The notes: a model not told the origin generated them from the sequence alone. A DNA stretch of 64,000 nt from Nymphaea colorata (GCF_008831285.2 NC_045144.1:19485716-19549715); one strand, 5' to 3'. Shown: positions 33,711 to 44,885, counted from the stretch's first letter. Translations and numbers: made by a program.

Positions 33711-34300
33711 GTTGTTGGGTCGGGTCCAGCCTCAAAAGAGGACCCGACCCGGCCCCTCACTTAAGTGACGGGCGGGTGAAGGAGAGGGCACCACCCGATG
33801 GTGCCCCTCCCTCTTACGACGCCTCACACATCTCTCTCTCTCGTTAATTCATTTGGGGAAAAAGAAGAGGGTTTTCTCTTGTGGCTGCTCACATCAAGAG
33901 GAGAGGAAGAAGAGGAAGGCAAGGAAGAGAAGAAAAGAAGCAAGGCGCGTGGGTCGATTGGCACGCCAGTTTGTGTACACTCTAGTTTATGTACACTCCA
34001 GTTTGCGTTTATTTTCAGAAAGGATAAAAAAATAGGTATGGTGCATCTATGATTCTATATTTGTTTATGTTATTTTGTTAATTCAATATTTTAACTCTTT
34101 AATTTTCTTCTTACAATTAAATGCAGCTGTAGATCATCTCAATATATGCAGAAGAATTGAATTTAATGAAGAAATTTAATGAAGACTTACAAACTGCTAA
34201 TTTGGATTTAGATGATCTTCCTTCTGATGAATTTGCTGATTTTGCTGACGACATAGATTTTAGTGAAAGAACTGAAGATAATCAAGAAACCGATGGATGA
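33711..34300 (+). other. GC-rich stretch followed by a 44-codon acidic frame of unknown nature
   Basis: 33711-33850 is GC-rich with short inverted repeats (gggtcgggtcc / ggacccgaccc). 33895-33955 is GA-rich. From the ATG at 34166 to the TGA at 34298-34300 there is a 44-residue acidic frame (LDLDDLPSDEFADFADDIDF) preceded by a splice-acceptor-like tgcag near 34126. It could be the tail of a dead transposon gene, but no family can be named. Confidence 0.3.
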
Positions 34301-34411
34301 AAATTAGAATGATGAAAAATTAAGACAAAAATGATTAATTTCATTTTATTTTTTTAAATGTTGAATCAATTGATGGAACAATCCTTAAAACACTAATGAT
34401 CTAATTCATTG

Positions 34412-35627
34412 GGTAGCGTTTGATGGCTGGAGATATGTTTCCGACAAGAAGTTTTCAGAAATTTATCAATGGAAATGGTGGGTTGCTCTGAAACCCTTTG
34501 CAAAGGAGGAGGAAGAAGAAGATGTGGCTCGAGGAGGAAAAAGGGAGTGAGGGAGGAAGAAAGGAGGCAGAGGAAGAAGGGAAGGAGGGAGGAGGGGAGC
34601 GAGGGAGGAAGAAGGGAAGGAGGAAGGAGGGAGGAGGGGAGCGAGGGAGGAAGAAGGGAAAAAGGAGCGAGGAAGAAGGGAAGGAGGAAGGAGGGAGAAG
34701 GGAGGCGAAGGAGGAGGAGGAGGAGGAAGAAGAAGGGAGGCGAAGGAGGAGGAAGAAGAAGATGTGGCTGGAGGAAGACAAAAGGTTTCCGGCGATGGCG
34801 ATAATGTTATTCAAGTCGTCGTCCGCCGATTGTCCTCCGGTCGCCGGATTCCAGTGAGATATCAGAAACACCCAAATTGGCGCCGATTGTCCTCCGGTCG
34901 CCGGATTCCAGTGAGATATCAGAAACACCCAAATCGGTAAGCAGGGGGATCCAAGCGAAGACTAACCTTCTCTCCCTCCTTCCACTTCTTCCTCCGCCTC
35001 CCTTCTTCTTCTTCCCCCCTCTTTTTCTTTTTCCTCCGCCTCCCTTCTTCCTCACTCCTTCCCTTCTTTCTCCCTCTTTCTCGCCGGATTCCAGTGAGAT
35101 ATCAGAAACACCCAAATCGGTAAGCAGGGGGATCCAAGCGAAGACTAACCTTCTCTCCCTCCTTCCACTTCTTCCTCCCTCGCTCCACTTCTTCCTCCTC
35201 CCTCTTTTTCTTTTTCCTCCGCCTCCCTTCTTCCTCACTCCTTCCCTTCTTTCTCCCTCTTTCCCTTTTTCCTCCGCCTCCCTTCTTCCTCACTCCTTCC
35301 CTTCTTTCTCCTCCCTCTTTCTCTTTTTCCTCTACCTCCCTTCCTCCTCCCTCCTTCCCTTCTTCCTCCGCATCCCTTCTCCCTCCGCCTCCTTCCTCCT
35401 CCCTCCTTCCTTGCCTTCTTCTCTGGGTCCCTTCTTCCTCCTACTAGTAAAAAAAAAATCCGAAAAAATGTTTCCATTCCTCCAGCTGGAAACATTTTTC
35501 CAAAAATATATTTCTGTTTCCACCTTTAATGGTAAAAAAAAAATCACGTTTGATAAACTGAAAAAATTTTAAAAATCGAAACATATTTCCTATGCTACAA
35601 AAAAGTTCCGACCCATCAAGCGCTACC
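34412..35627. mobile_element. Inverted-repeat (foldback-like) element with purine and pyrimidine arms
   Basis: Ends are ggtagcgtttgatgg (34412-34426) and ccatcaagcgctacc (35613-35627), inverted repeats matching at 14 of 15 positions and flanked by ttg on both sides (34409-34411 and 35628-35630). The left arm (34500-34770) is almost pure purine (ggaggaagaagg units). The right arm (34960-35440) is almost pure pyrimidine, so the two can pair. The centre holds a motif repeated three times (ccggattccagtgagatatc, from about 34845, 34904 and 35083). The open frames here (Arg/Glu/Gly or Pro/Ser/Leu-rich) are by-products of the tracts. Confidence 0.7.
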
Positions 35628-35679
35628 TTGTTGATTTGTAGTGGTTATTTGTTAAATTTTATTTAAATTTTTCTGATAA

Positions 35680-35710
<31 letters not shown>

Positions 35711-35879
35711 GCATCTATACAATAATGTCTTGAACCTTATTGCATCCAGCACCCATGAGGCCATGACAATTTAAATGAACAAGTTTATATGAACGCCCTT
35801 CCTAAACTTGGCTTGCTTTAAGATAAAGTTTTACATCTAAAAAAAGCACCTCATGACTCAAAACTAGTGTCCCAGGCCT

Positions 35880-37300
35880 ACCATATTTGATCAAAATTTT
35901 CGATCATGCTATTCAAATACTACCATATTTATGAAAAATACTTATAATAATAATTATATTTTTGTTATATGTTGATGATACATAATTTCAAAAAAGAATC
36001 ATTTTCTAAAACAATTTCTTGAAAATTGCTTTTGAATACTGATTTGAAAAGACTGTAATATGAAAATAATTGTATTGTTGTTATATGTATAATTGTACTG
36101 TTGTTATATGTCGATGACATGATAATCACGATTGTCAAACAACGATGATAAAAGAACCATTAAAAGTAAAACAATTTCGTAAAAATTACTTTCAATTTGA
36201 AAGGACCTAAATTATTTTCTTGAAATTGCCTACAGCTTTGAAGAAGCTCTTTGCTTTCACAGATGAAACTTACTAGTGAAATATATTAATAATTTTAAAT
36301 GACAAAATTATAAATTCCTCAAAAACTCTAAAAATAAAAATGAAAATTGATGATAAAGAGATACTAAAAACCTTCATTCCATTTCAACAAATTGTTGGTG
36401 ATCTCTTTTTACTCTATTATTAAATCAGAGCTCATGCAGTCCATATTCTAAGTCAATTCCAACAAAAACTCACTTAATACATATAGAAGCAGCAATGAGA
36501 ATTATACCTTATATCAAGAACACAATCAACAAATAACTCTTTTTATCTTTCTCTTGACAAATTGTTGATTCTCTCTATCATCAAACCAGATATGGCTCAT
36601 GCGATTCATATTATAAGTCTCCAACAAAAACTCACTTCAACATATAGATGCAACAATGAGAATTAATACCTTAAGTCAAGAACACAATCAAGAAAGGGTT
36701 CTTTTTATCTTTCTCCACCATTGATTTTTGTATATTCTTAAGTAATTCATTTAATTTCTACATAAAATTATAGGTCAATTCCTTAAGTAATTTGTTAATT
36801 TCTAAATACAGTTCCTTAAGTAATTCATTAATTTCTAGATAAAGTTATAAGTCAATTCCAACAAAACTCACTTCAATACATACAAAGGCAACCATGAGAG
36901 TACCATGAGCATTGTGCCTTATGTCGAAAATAAAATCAACAAAACTCACTTCAATACTCACCAAGGCAACCATGAGAATTGTGTCTTATGTCAAACATAC
37001 AATCAACAAAAACTTTTTTTATTTTTTCTTATGTAAATTAAAATTAATTACTTGGATGCTGAATAAAATAGAGATCCTAATAACAAGCACTCCACCATTG
37101 ATTTTTGTGTGTTCTTAGATAATTCACTAAGTTCTTGACAATACAAAAAACAGAACTAAATATCCTATCTCCAGATATCCCTATTATCAACCGAAGATGA
37201 ATATCGAGCCATGGCATCTACAACAACAATATAAAATATAAATATCGAGCCATGACATCTACAACAATAGTGTGACTCAAAACTTTATTGAGTGAAAGAT
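35880..37300 (+). pseudogene. Decayed Copia reverse transcriptase/RNase H related to Copia-B
   Basis: Recognisable pieces in order: FLLYVDD (about 35960), DDKRTIKSK and LNYFLEIAYS (about 36140-36240), TPFQQIVGDL and AHAVHILSQF (about 36380-36460), four copies of an AMRI..Y.K.TINK block (from about 36495, 36650, 36890 and 36970), and DEYRAMASTTT (about 37190). Frames are broken everywhere. The repeated block corresponds to a single segment in an intact Copia RT-RNase H junction. Confidence 0.7.
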
Positions 37301-38240
37301 AAAGAAAATTCATTTAATTGATCCTGTTTAGAATTATTATTTATTCAGGTATAGTCATCTACTGATCTTAAATTTGAACATTTAGTTTTAAATAATATAT
37401 ATACATGTCAAATTTTGCATAACTTTAAATACTAAATGTATAACATTTTTTCTATCGAAATGTTGATCACTGATATGTTAAACTTTGCTACTTCGTTATG
37501 TTAATGTCCGCTGTTAATGTGCGCAAATAGAGAGTAACAGCAGTAGTCTAGTCACCCACTTTTACCATTACCACAAGTAAACACAACTTAGTGGTTACTA
37601 TACTTGATGCGTTGACTTATTTCTTCAGTTATACACAAAATAAGGTCATTCTCCAACTTCTATATATTCAAATGACAAGTCATGTTTTGTCTTTATTTTG
37701 AGGATAATGGTTAACAAAACCCAGCCCAACCCAGTCCGAACCACAGGTTTCGCACCTCAGAAAATCTGCATTAACTTAATGGAAAATCTCATCCAAAGGA
37801 GCTGTTGACTAGTCCAACAGCTAGCTTATTGGTAAAACAAAAGAAAAATAAAGATAAACCATGGAAAATAAAAAGAAAGCATAAAGTACATTGAACCTAC
37901 TAATGTATTAACATTTTATAAACATATAAGTGATAAGACATAATACGCATAAAATAATATAATATTTATGTAATCAAATATACACGGATATATGCATATA
38001 AGAAAGATTCTATATAAATAAAATCTGACATATGTTACTAAGTAACATTAACAGAGACTACCACTACCAGTTTTTTCTGTAATTACCACACAAAGAGAGA
38101 TCTATTAGGTAGTAACCATGTTCACACCATTAAAACAACTTCTTATAGACTCCATTCGTTGTTTCTAAGAACTAATATATCAAAAAAGAAAAATTGCTTT
38201 GTCCATATGCAAATATGGAAAGTCCATGCAGACACGGACA
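37301..38240. other. AT-rich intergenic DNA, no gene seen
   Basis: No supported frame and no clear repeat structure. If the MADS gene on the minus strand extends this far, it would be intronic. Confidence 0.45.
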
Positions 38241-39011
38241 GACAAATCAATTTCATGCCGTCAATACTATCTACACTTAGTTTACAGTTAAAATGCAATG
38301 TGTAAGATGAAAGCCAAACTATAAAGACGAGAATTATTTTAAGGGCACAAAACAAAAATATAATTTTGTGCAAACGAATAATTGAAATAAAAATAAGGAT
38401 ATACGAAGAAACATACATACACACAGAGAGAAAGACAAATCAATTTCATGCCGTCAATACTATCTACCCTTACTTTACAGTTAAGCTGCAAGGTGTAAGA
38501 TGAAAGCCAAACTATAAAGACGAGAATTATTTTAAGGGCACAAAACAAAAATATAATTTTGTGCAAACGAATAATTGAAATGAAAATAAGGATATACAAA
38601 GAAACATACATACACACAGAGAGAAAGACAAATCAATTTCATGCCATCAATACTATCTACCCTTAGTTTACAGTTAAGCTGCAAGGTGTAAGATGAAAGC
38701 CAAACTATAAAGACGAGAATTATTTTAAGGGCACAAAACAAAAATATAATTTTGTGCAAACGAATAATTGAAATAAAAATAAGGATATATGAAGAAACAT
38801 ACATACACACAGAGAGAAAGACAAATCAATTTCATGCCGTCAATACTATCTACACTTAGTTTACAGTTAAGCTGCAATGCGTAAGATGAAAGCCAAACTA
38901 TAAAGACGAGAATTATTCTAAGGGCACAAAACAAAAATATAATTTTGTGCAAACGAACAATTGAAATAAAAATAAGGATACGAAGAAACATACATACATA
39001 CAGAGAGAAAG
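38241..39011. repeat. 193-bp tandem array, four copies
   Basis: gacaaatcaatttcatgcc starts at 38241, 38434, 38627 and 38820, spaced exactly 193 bp. Units are highly similar, with scattered substitutions; the last is slightly shorter. On the minus strand each unit keeps an open frame, giving overlapping 92-94 codon frames rich in Ile/Phe. These look like repeat by-products rather than genes. Confidence 0.93.
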
Positions 39012-39763
39012 CTAAGCAAAAAGAAAGAGGCAAAAAAAGACAAAATGAACCAACGATATTGTAAAGAGTGAGGATATTGTAAAGGGTGAGGCCAACAAGA
39101 AACAGATGAAGAACTGAAGGGAGAGAGAGACCTTTGAAGAACGAGGATGATAGAAAGAAAGAGAGACAGTCCAACCTCGTCAGCCTATCTATTGTCGGGT
39201 ATAAAACCACCATATACAAGACATATCGATTATGACAGGGAAAAAGGAAAAAAAAAAAAAAAGAAAGCCCACATTAGCCGCTCATAAAACAAACTATTGT
39301 CAGCCATACAAATTTATGTTCCTAAGTAATATGCATCAAAAATAGTATTTAGATGTCAGTGAATATAAGTCCAACATACAGAAAGAAGAATTATTGTTAG
39401 CCTCGCAAATTTATGTTCCTAAGCAATATGCATCAAAAATAGTATTTAGATGTTAGTGAATTCAAGCCAACATACAGAAAGAAGATATTGTTGCTGATAT
39501 GTAACAAAATATAGAACAAGAAAAGACGAAATTTAGGTCCAATTGCCTGTTCTTTGTTAACTTGATCCCTTAAACTCAAAAGAGTTGCATGGTAAGTGGA
39601 ACAGGGAAAACTAGGAACCAGACATTCCCCATTAGGGCAGCTTTGCAGACTTAATTGAGTTCAGGGTTCGGATTATACAAGTTCCTTTCTACAATGACCA
39701 GTAAATATTCTTCTAGAAATAAAATTCACTAATCAGAAATGGATAAAGATCCAAGAGATCTAC
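39012..39763. other. AT-rich DNA downstream of the putative second MADS exon
   Basis: No gene recognised. A diverged duplication of about 105 bp is present (agtaatatgcatcaaaaat.. and agcaatatgcatcaaaaat.., near 39326 and 39421). MADS exons 3 onward were searched for by eye on the minus strand and not found. Confidence 0.4.
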
Positions 39764-39854
39764 CTTTCCGTCATCATGTGCCTTCCCTTCATGAACTTTC
39801 TCCCAACTCTTTATTATATTGAAGAAAATGGAGGAATAAACGGACAAAGTACGC
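39764..39854 (-). CDS. Putative second exon of the MADS-box gene
   Basis: The minus strand shows an acceptor ttgcag (39860-39855), a 91-bp open segment and a donor gtagat (39763 down). The segment joins exon 1 in the correct phase: exon 1 ends ..CCC AG, and this exon supplies the third base. Its translation contains FFNIIKSWEKVHEGK, which resembles the start of the I region of MIKC MADS proteins (pattern ..TIERYEK..). MADS second exons are usually 67-82 bp, so 91 bp is long. This is a hypothesis based on phase and weak similarity. Confidence 0.3.
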
Positions 39855-40260
39855 CTGCAACTTCTCTCCTTTTTTTCTGTGAAGAGGGAGCAGTCTCTCT
39901 CTCTCTCTCTCTCTTCATTGCAAAGCAATTCTTCCTTGCGGATAAGATGAATCAAGTTTAAGATGGTTTAAAAAAAAGAACCCATATTTTATGTAATAGA
40001 ATAGGTAAAAGACGTTCGAAGTGAGTCTAGAGTGGTATGGGAAACCAAAATATCTCCCGGGTAGCAATTCTTCTCCATAATAAGGTAGATCAAATGAGTA
40101 AATTTGAAACGACCAAGAAAGTACGTCTGCTACAAAGAAAGTTACATACAAATAATTTTCTTGCCAACTGATAACTGCTATTCAAAACTAAATGAATCAA
40201 ACTTGAAAAAGGGAAGTTGTACATGCATATATATTAAAGTGCATTCACTTTTTGGACAAA

Positions 40261-40333
40261 GTCCTACTTTTGAACTAAGTCCAGAAAGTCCTACTTTTGA
40301 ACTAAGTCCAGAAAGTCCTACTTTTGGACTGTC
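40261..40333 (+). repeat. 27-bp tandem repeat, about 2.7 copies
   Basis: gtcctacttttgaactaagt starts at 40261, 40288 and (variant) 40315. On the plus strand it would encode repeated SPTFELSPE, but the surrounding frame has no other coding signal. Confidence 0.9.
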
Positions 40334-42274
40334 AAAACTTTCTAATGTATCTCCAAATCGAATGTCGAATCTCAGAAGATCCATAGTGGTATACAAGAAG
40401 CGAATTTGAATGCCCATGCAAAAGAGTACATGCGCTGAAGGCCAATGAGTCCTCATACTAGTTAGTAGTTACAGATGCCCATTGACTCGGTCCGATTCTC
40501 TTTTGTCCATCCTTGAGGCGCTGTCGGTTACCCATGCTTTCATGCACGCTTTTAAATTGATTCAATCATCAATTCGTCAGAAATAACTTGCTTCATGGAC
40601 TTCCCTTCGTGGCCTAAAAAGGGACACCTTTGTCTCTTCAACCTTGCCTTATATGGACAATTAATATGCAGACTAAGCTTTGATGTTCATGATCTTCATT
40701 AAATTATCTTCCCAAATAATTTGATCCCTTTGCTTAAGATGTCATTTACAACCTACTTGACTTGCAGCTCAACATAACATAACAGATGTTAGGTTCATCA
40801 AATATAGCACCACTGAGTCAGCACGACCATTTAGCACATGACTCCAGTAAAGCCTCTTCCAAATATGCTATTTCCTTTTCTAACTACGACACTGGGATTT
40901 TAGTAATCCGAACTGGCTGATCATAGACTACAGCATCTGTAAATCATTATGACCACCCAACAGACCATATTGGCCTTCTACGGAACTACATACAATAAAA
41001 GCAGCAAGGGTAATTAAAATAGAATAGCGTTGAAGTTCACCTAGGATAAGTACTAGCTCATTCCCTTCATACGCAGATGGCAGATGGAGAGAGCTTTCCA
41101 TGGAAAGATGCACAACACCAGTGGCACCCGAAAAAAAAAAACATTCAGAGAACAAATAAAAAATTAGACTCAATAAAATAAGCAAATACATATAAATCTG
41201 AAACATAAAATACTAAGATAAAATAGAATAACCAATTTATAAGTAAATTATCTAGCACTTGATCACACGAAAGATGAAGCCCTTTTTTTGAGGTTTCCCG
41301 AATATATAGCAATTGGCTGGGAGCTTTTGTTAGATGAAACAGCATATGATTCAACGATGGCTGTGGTCTGTTGAGATGTAACGCCGACCGCAGACGCAGA
41401 ACAGCAATATTGTCAGCTAGGCGGCGAGAAAAGGCGATTTCTGAAGAAAATATAGCAAAAGAGCTAACCCAGAAACCAAGGAGATACATGGGAGGAAAAA
41501 TAAGTTACATCCAATCACAAAGCACTACTTGTCAGCAGAAGACTTATCCGGAATGTCGACAGAAAAAGGGCACCCGATATGGGCAACGTCACATCAAAGG
41601 ACCAGAGATTCAAGAAATAACAAAGATGACACGCAGTGCGAGGAGGTTCAAAGGTCAGCACAATAAAACCTCGCTCAGAAGCTTGCGATCAAGTATCTCG
41701 AACCCATTCTCCGTTCCACTGGGTGGCTTCTTTGAAGAGGACGGCAGAATGGACGTCTGTGAAGACCGAACCTGAGCGAAAGCACTATTCTCAACGCGGA
41801 AATTTCCAACGAAACCAAGCAATTCTTTTAAGCCTTCTTTATACACGAGATGACGTGGACAGGATGATAACAGCACAAGCAGGCCGAGCTGGAAGAATTC
41901 AATGGGCTCAAAAAAATATTCAAACAGAGAAAAAAACGTGTGGATAGGAGTGGAAAATGAAATCGTTTCTCGAGCAACTCGTCTCATTGATAACATCACG
42001 TGATAAAGAAGCCCAAGAAACGGGAGAGCTTCCCCAAGACGACGCCACTGAATAGGAAAGAAAGTTAATCAAGACAGCGGCGAAAGGAGCAGAAGCCACG
42101 CGAGGAAAGAAAAGAAAAGAAAATAAAAGAAAAGAAAATAAAATAAAAGAACGCGATCCTAATGGCACCGGGCCGAGACGTTCACCAAATCGACGGCATC
42201 AAAGAAGAAAGAAACAGAAAGAGCTCTCCGAAAAGGTCTTCCGACCGAACTGAAAAGGAAAAGAATGAAAAAAA

Positions 42275-42538
42275 GGGTCAATCCACCGGCCGAAACAACG
42301 ATCGAAGGCAAAATTCCGCGACAAATGTCAACAACTCAGGGAAGTATGACACACGGAGCAAGCAACAGAAGAAGAACCCCCACGAAATGTCGCCAGAAGC
42401 CAAACAAAGGGTCAATCCACAGGTTAAAACGACAATCGAAGGCAAAATTCCCCGAGAAATGTCAACAACGCAGGAGGTACAACACACGGAGCAATCAACG
42501 GCAGAAGAACTCCACGAAATGTTGCCAGAAGCCAAATG
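42275..42538. repeat. 134-bp tandem duplication in the MADS intron
   Basis: gggtcaatccac starts at 42275 and 42409. Units share atcgaaggcaaaattcc, aaatgtcaacaac and ccacgaaatgt.gccagaag and have diverged somewhat. The plus-strand open frames across it are probably not genes. Confidence 0.85.
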
Positions 42539-42718
42539 AATCACACCGGAAACCTTCCATAAACCCTGCTGCTCGCTTTTAACCACAAATATCGCATCAA
42601 GAACCCCCAAAAGAGGGACGAAATCAACAAAACGCAAACCTCCCGCTCCCTAAACCAGCGGGAAGGGAGCCCTAGCCAAACGGACAACGACAAAAAAAAG
42701 ACAAGCACAGCGACGTAC

Positions 42719-42903
42719 CTGGGATTGCTGGAGAACTCGTAAAGCTTGCCCTTGGAGCTGAAGATGATGAGCGCGACCTCCACCCCGCAAAGCACCGAGA
42801 TCTCGTACGCCTTCTTCATCAACCCGTTCCGCCGCTTGGAGAAGGTTACATGCCTGCTCGCCCTGTTCTCGATCCTCTTCAACTCCACTCTCCTTCGTGC
42901 CAT
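42719..42903 (-). CDS. First exon of an MIKC-type MADS-box transcription factor
   Basis: Starts at the ATG 42901-42903 and ends at the donor AG|GTACGT (42719/42718). The 185-bp length is within the standard range for MIKC exon 1. It encodes the whole MADS DNA-binding domain: [56 protein letters not shown]. Family knowledge: MADS dimers bind CArG boxes in the nucleus, and the later I, K and C regions decide partners. Oddities: the nearly invariant C-D-A after SVL is C-G-V here, and LLKKAYEL reads LMKKAYEI. The subfamily cannot be settled from this exon alone. The K-box exons were not found. A TATA box lies upstream. Confidence 0.88.
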
Positions 42904-43020
42904 TTCCTTCCCAAAATTTCCTCCCTTTCTCTCTCGCTCTCCCCCGCGGATGACAACCAGGCAAGGTCGCAGACTGAAAAAGACCGCCGCGAATAGATAG
43001 GGGGGAGGGACAGGCTCGGC

Positions 43021-43030
43021 CTTTATATAG
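43021..43030 (-). promoter_or_regulatory. TATA box of the MADS-box gene
   Basis: The minus strand reads ctatataaag, 118-127 bases upstream of the ATG. This would place the transcription start near 42990-43000 with a leader of about 90 bases. Confidence 0.7.
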
Positions 43031-44885
43031 GCGAGTGAAGCTCACGCCCTCCCAACGTCCTCCTAGTCCCCCACGAGCCTGAGGCGATCGCTGGTACGGC
43101 CGGTGGGGTCGGCCGGCCCCACCCGGTTTTCTGCAGCGGCAGCGGAAGCGCCGATCGCAGGCGAGGTGGGCGCGCCGCCGTGGCCGCTCGCCACTGGCTG
43201 GCGCTGCGCCTCGCCGAGGCACGTTCCAGCTCCTTCACAACTCTCAACGAAGGGACCCTCGTGGCCCGGGAGCTCACCGGCGTGGCCAACTACCGGCCAC
43301 ACCCAGTGTCGGTCTCACACCATACAGGATCCGGATCAGCCCCACCGCAATCGTATAAATTCCAATTTAACTGAACTCCAAATTGTTTTTTCAGAAATCA
43401 GTTTCCAAATCGAATCGAACTTCAGTTTCCATCCACTTTGAAGCCACGGACATTTGCAGCTGTAATTTCTTTTTGTTTTTCTAAAAGTTTTGCTCATAAT
43501 TATTTCTTCGTTTTTTTCATAACCCCTGGCCTCAAAAATAGGGACTAAAGGGACTTGGCCATCGTCTACCATCAACCTTTATTTTCAGTTACTTTTAGAA
43601 ACAAGGAAGATTCCTTTATGTTTATAGGAGATTCGAATACTTCAACGTACTAAGTTGGCCGGATTATAAGCTGGTAAAAATCTGAATTGTAAATAGTAGG
43701 TACACTATACTCTAATTAATCACACAAAATCCTGACATTAATCAAAGATAGGTCCAAAATTATACTCATACGCTGTTAACAGCGTTTACGTAAAACTATC
43801 AATATCAAGTATAAACGGTGGGCCGACTCATATACAAGGCATCATCTTCATACAGTGACCTTCGATTATACTGCATGCATACTTAACTTTTAGCCGTTTC
43901 CACAAATCCAACCACATAACTGGCTGCATAATATTGAAAACAAAGAACATTTAAAATCTTACATGCATATTGAATCTTACAAGGGTCGTGAGATCAATGG
44001 CCTTAAACATGAAGTTCACCTAAATATTGATTATAAGGAGGTGTAGTTGAATTGGCAGAACAGTGGAAGGTTCATCATTAATTTGATTTTTTTTGTCAGT
44101 GTTGCTCATTAAACTTTTAGAGAAATCATAAATGCAACGCTCAGTTCTTTCTATGAACAGTGGCGTCTCGAGGTATCCCCTCCCTGATTCTTGGTACTTA
44201 TATAAATACGAACACGCGAAGGCGTGGGGTTACTTCGCTGTCACGCGTTACGTATTTCGGTTACGTCAGTGGCTTCAGTTGCGCTCTGTAGAACCGTAGA
44301 TCGAATGGCGGTTCCTCGCCAAGTGAAACTGTGATCGTGGCGGCGTTTGCACGTCCGCACCGCCACCGACTTGATCTGCGGTTACATTATTTTTTTATTT
44401 TTCCCGGTTCTCTCACGTCGCGGGGCCGAGGGAAGCAGGTTTTACGAAAGCCGAGGCGTTCTGGACGACCTTATCCGGACGTCTTATCCAGTCGCCATCA
44501 GCGGGCGGGGGGCGCGTGAATCGAGTCGCTCGCGCCCACAGGCTGGGGCGGACGTCCTCGTATGAATCTCCTTTTGAAATTTCTTTTTCATGTGGCCCCC
44601 TACTTTCACCTGTAATTTAGAAGAGCGCACCCTTTTTTTTTGTTTATTTTTTTTATGACGCCGACTTCTCGCTATTTAAATTTAATAATATTGATCGTCA
44701 CGGTGTCTCGACGCGTGGTCGATTGATTTTACGCTCCCTGGGTAACCAACCACATGGGCAAAAAAAATTTCCAAAATTACAAAAAGGTACGTCAGTTAAA
44801 ATAGCAGTTGTGATGGTATCATGGGGGAAGGAAGTCGTTGACCCACATGACAATAATCATAAATGGTAGGTATGTTTTTTGAATT
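43031..44885. other. Upstream region of the MADS gene with two GC-rich blocks
   Basis: 43040-43330 and 44190-44560 are GC- and CpG-rich compared with their surroundings. Frames in them overlap on both strands, have Arg/Ala/Pro composition and show no domain. The first block adjoins the MADS promoter and may be regulatory. The second has no gene I can name. Confidence 0.4.

Larger units (their letters stand above)
39855..42718 (-). other. Putative first intron of the MADS-box gene
   Basis: About 2.9 kb between the exon 1 donor (gtacgt from 42718) and the putative exon 2 acceptor. Long first introns are usual in MIKC MADS genes and often carry regulatory elements. It contains a 27-bp repeat (40261-40333) and a 134-bp duplication (42275-42538). 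No coding frame with a recognised domain lies inside. Confidence 0.4.

Noticed and set aside
34455-35572. Long open frames on both strands rich in Arg/Glu/Gly or Pro/Ser/Leu
   Set aside because: They arise from the ggaggaagaagg and complementary pyrimidine tracts, which lack stop codons in several frames. There is no domain and no start context.
38143-39219. Four overlapping 92-164 codon minus-strand frames with a hydrophobic Ile/Phe pattern
   Set aside because: They are repeated copies of the same 193-bp tandem unit, each frame spilling into the next. No independent coding evidence.
41371-42582. Plus-strand frames of 103-134 codons with Lys/Gln/Arg-rich composition
   Set aside because: They lie within the putative MADS intron and partly in a 134-bp duplication. 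They overlap in several frames and have no recognisable domain.
43023-43441. GC-rich frames upstream of the MADS gene on both strands
   Set aside because: High GC removes stops in all frames. Arg/Ala/Pro composition, no domain, and overlap with the TATA-containing promoter.
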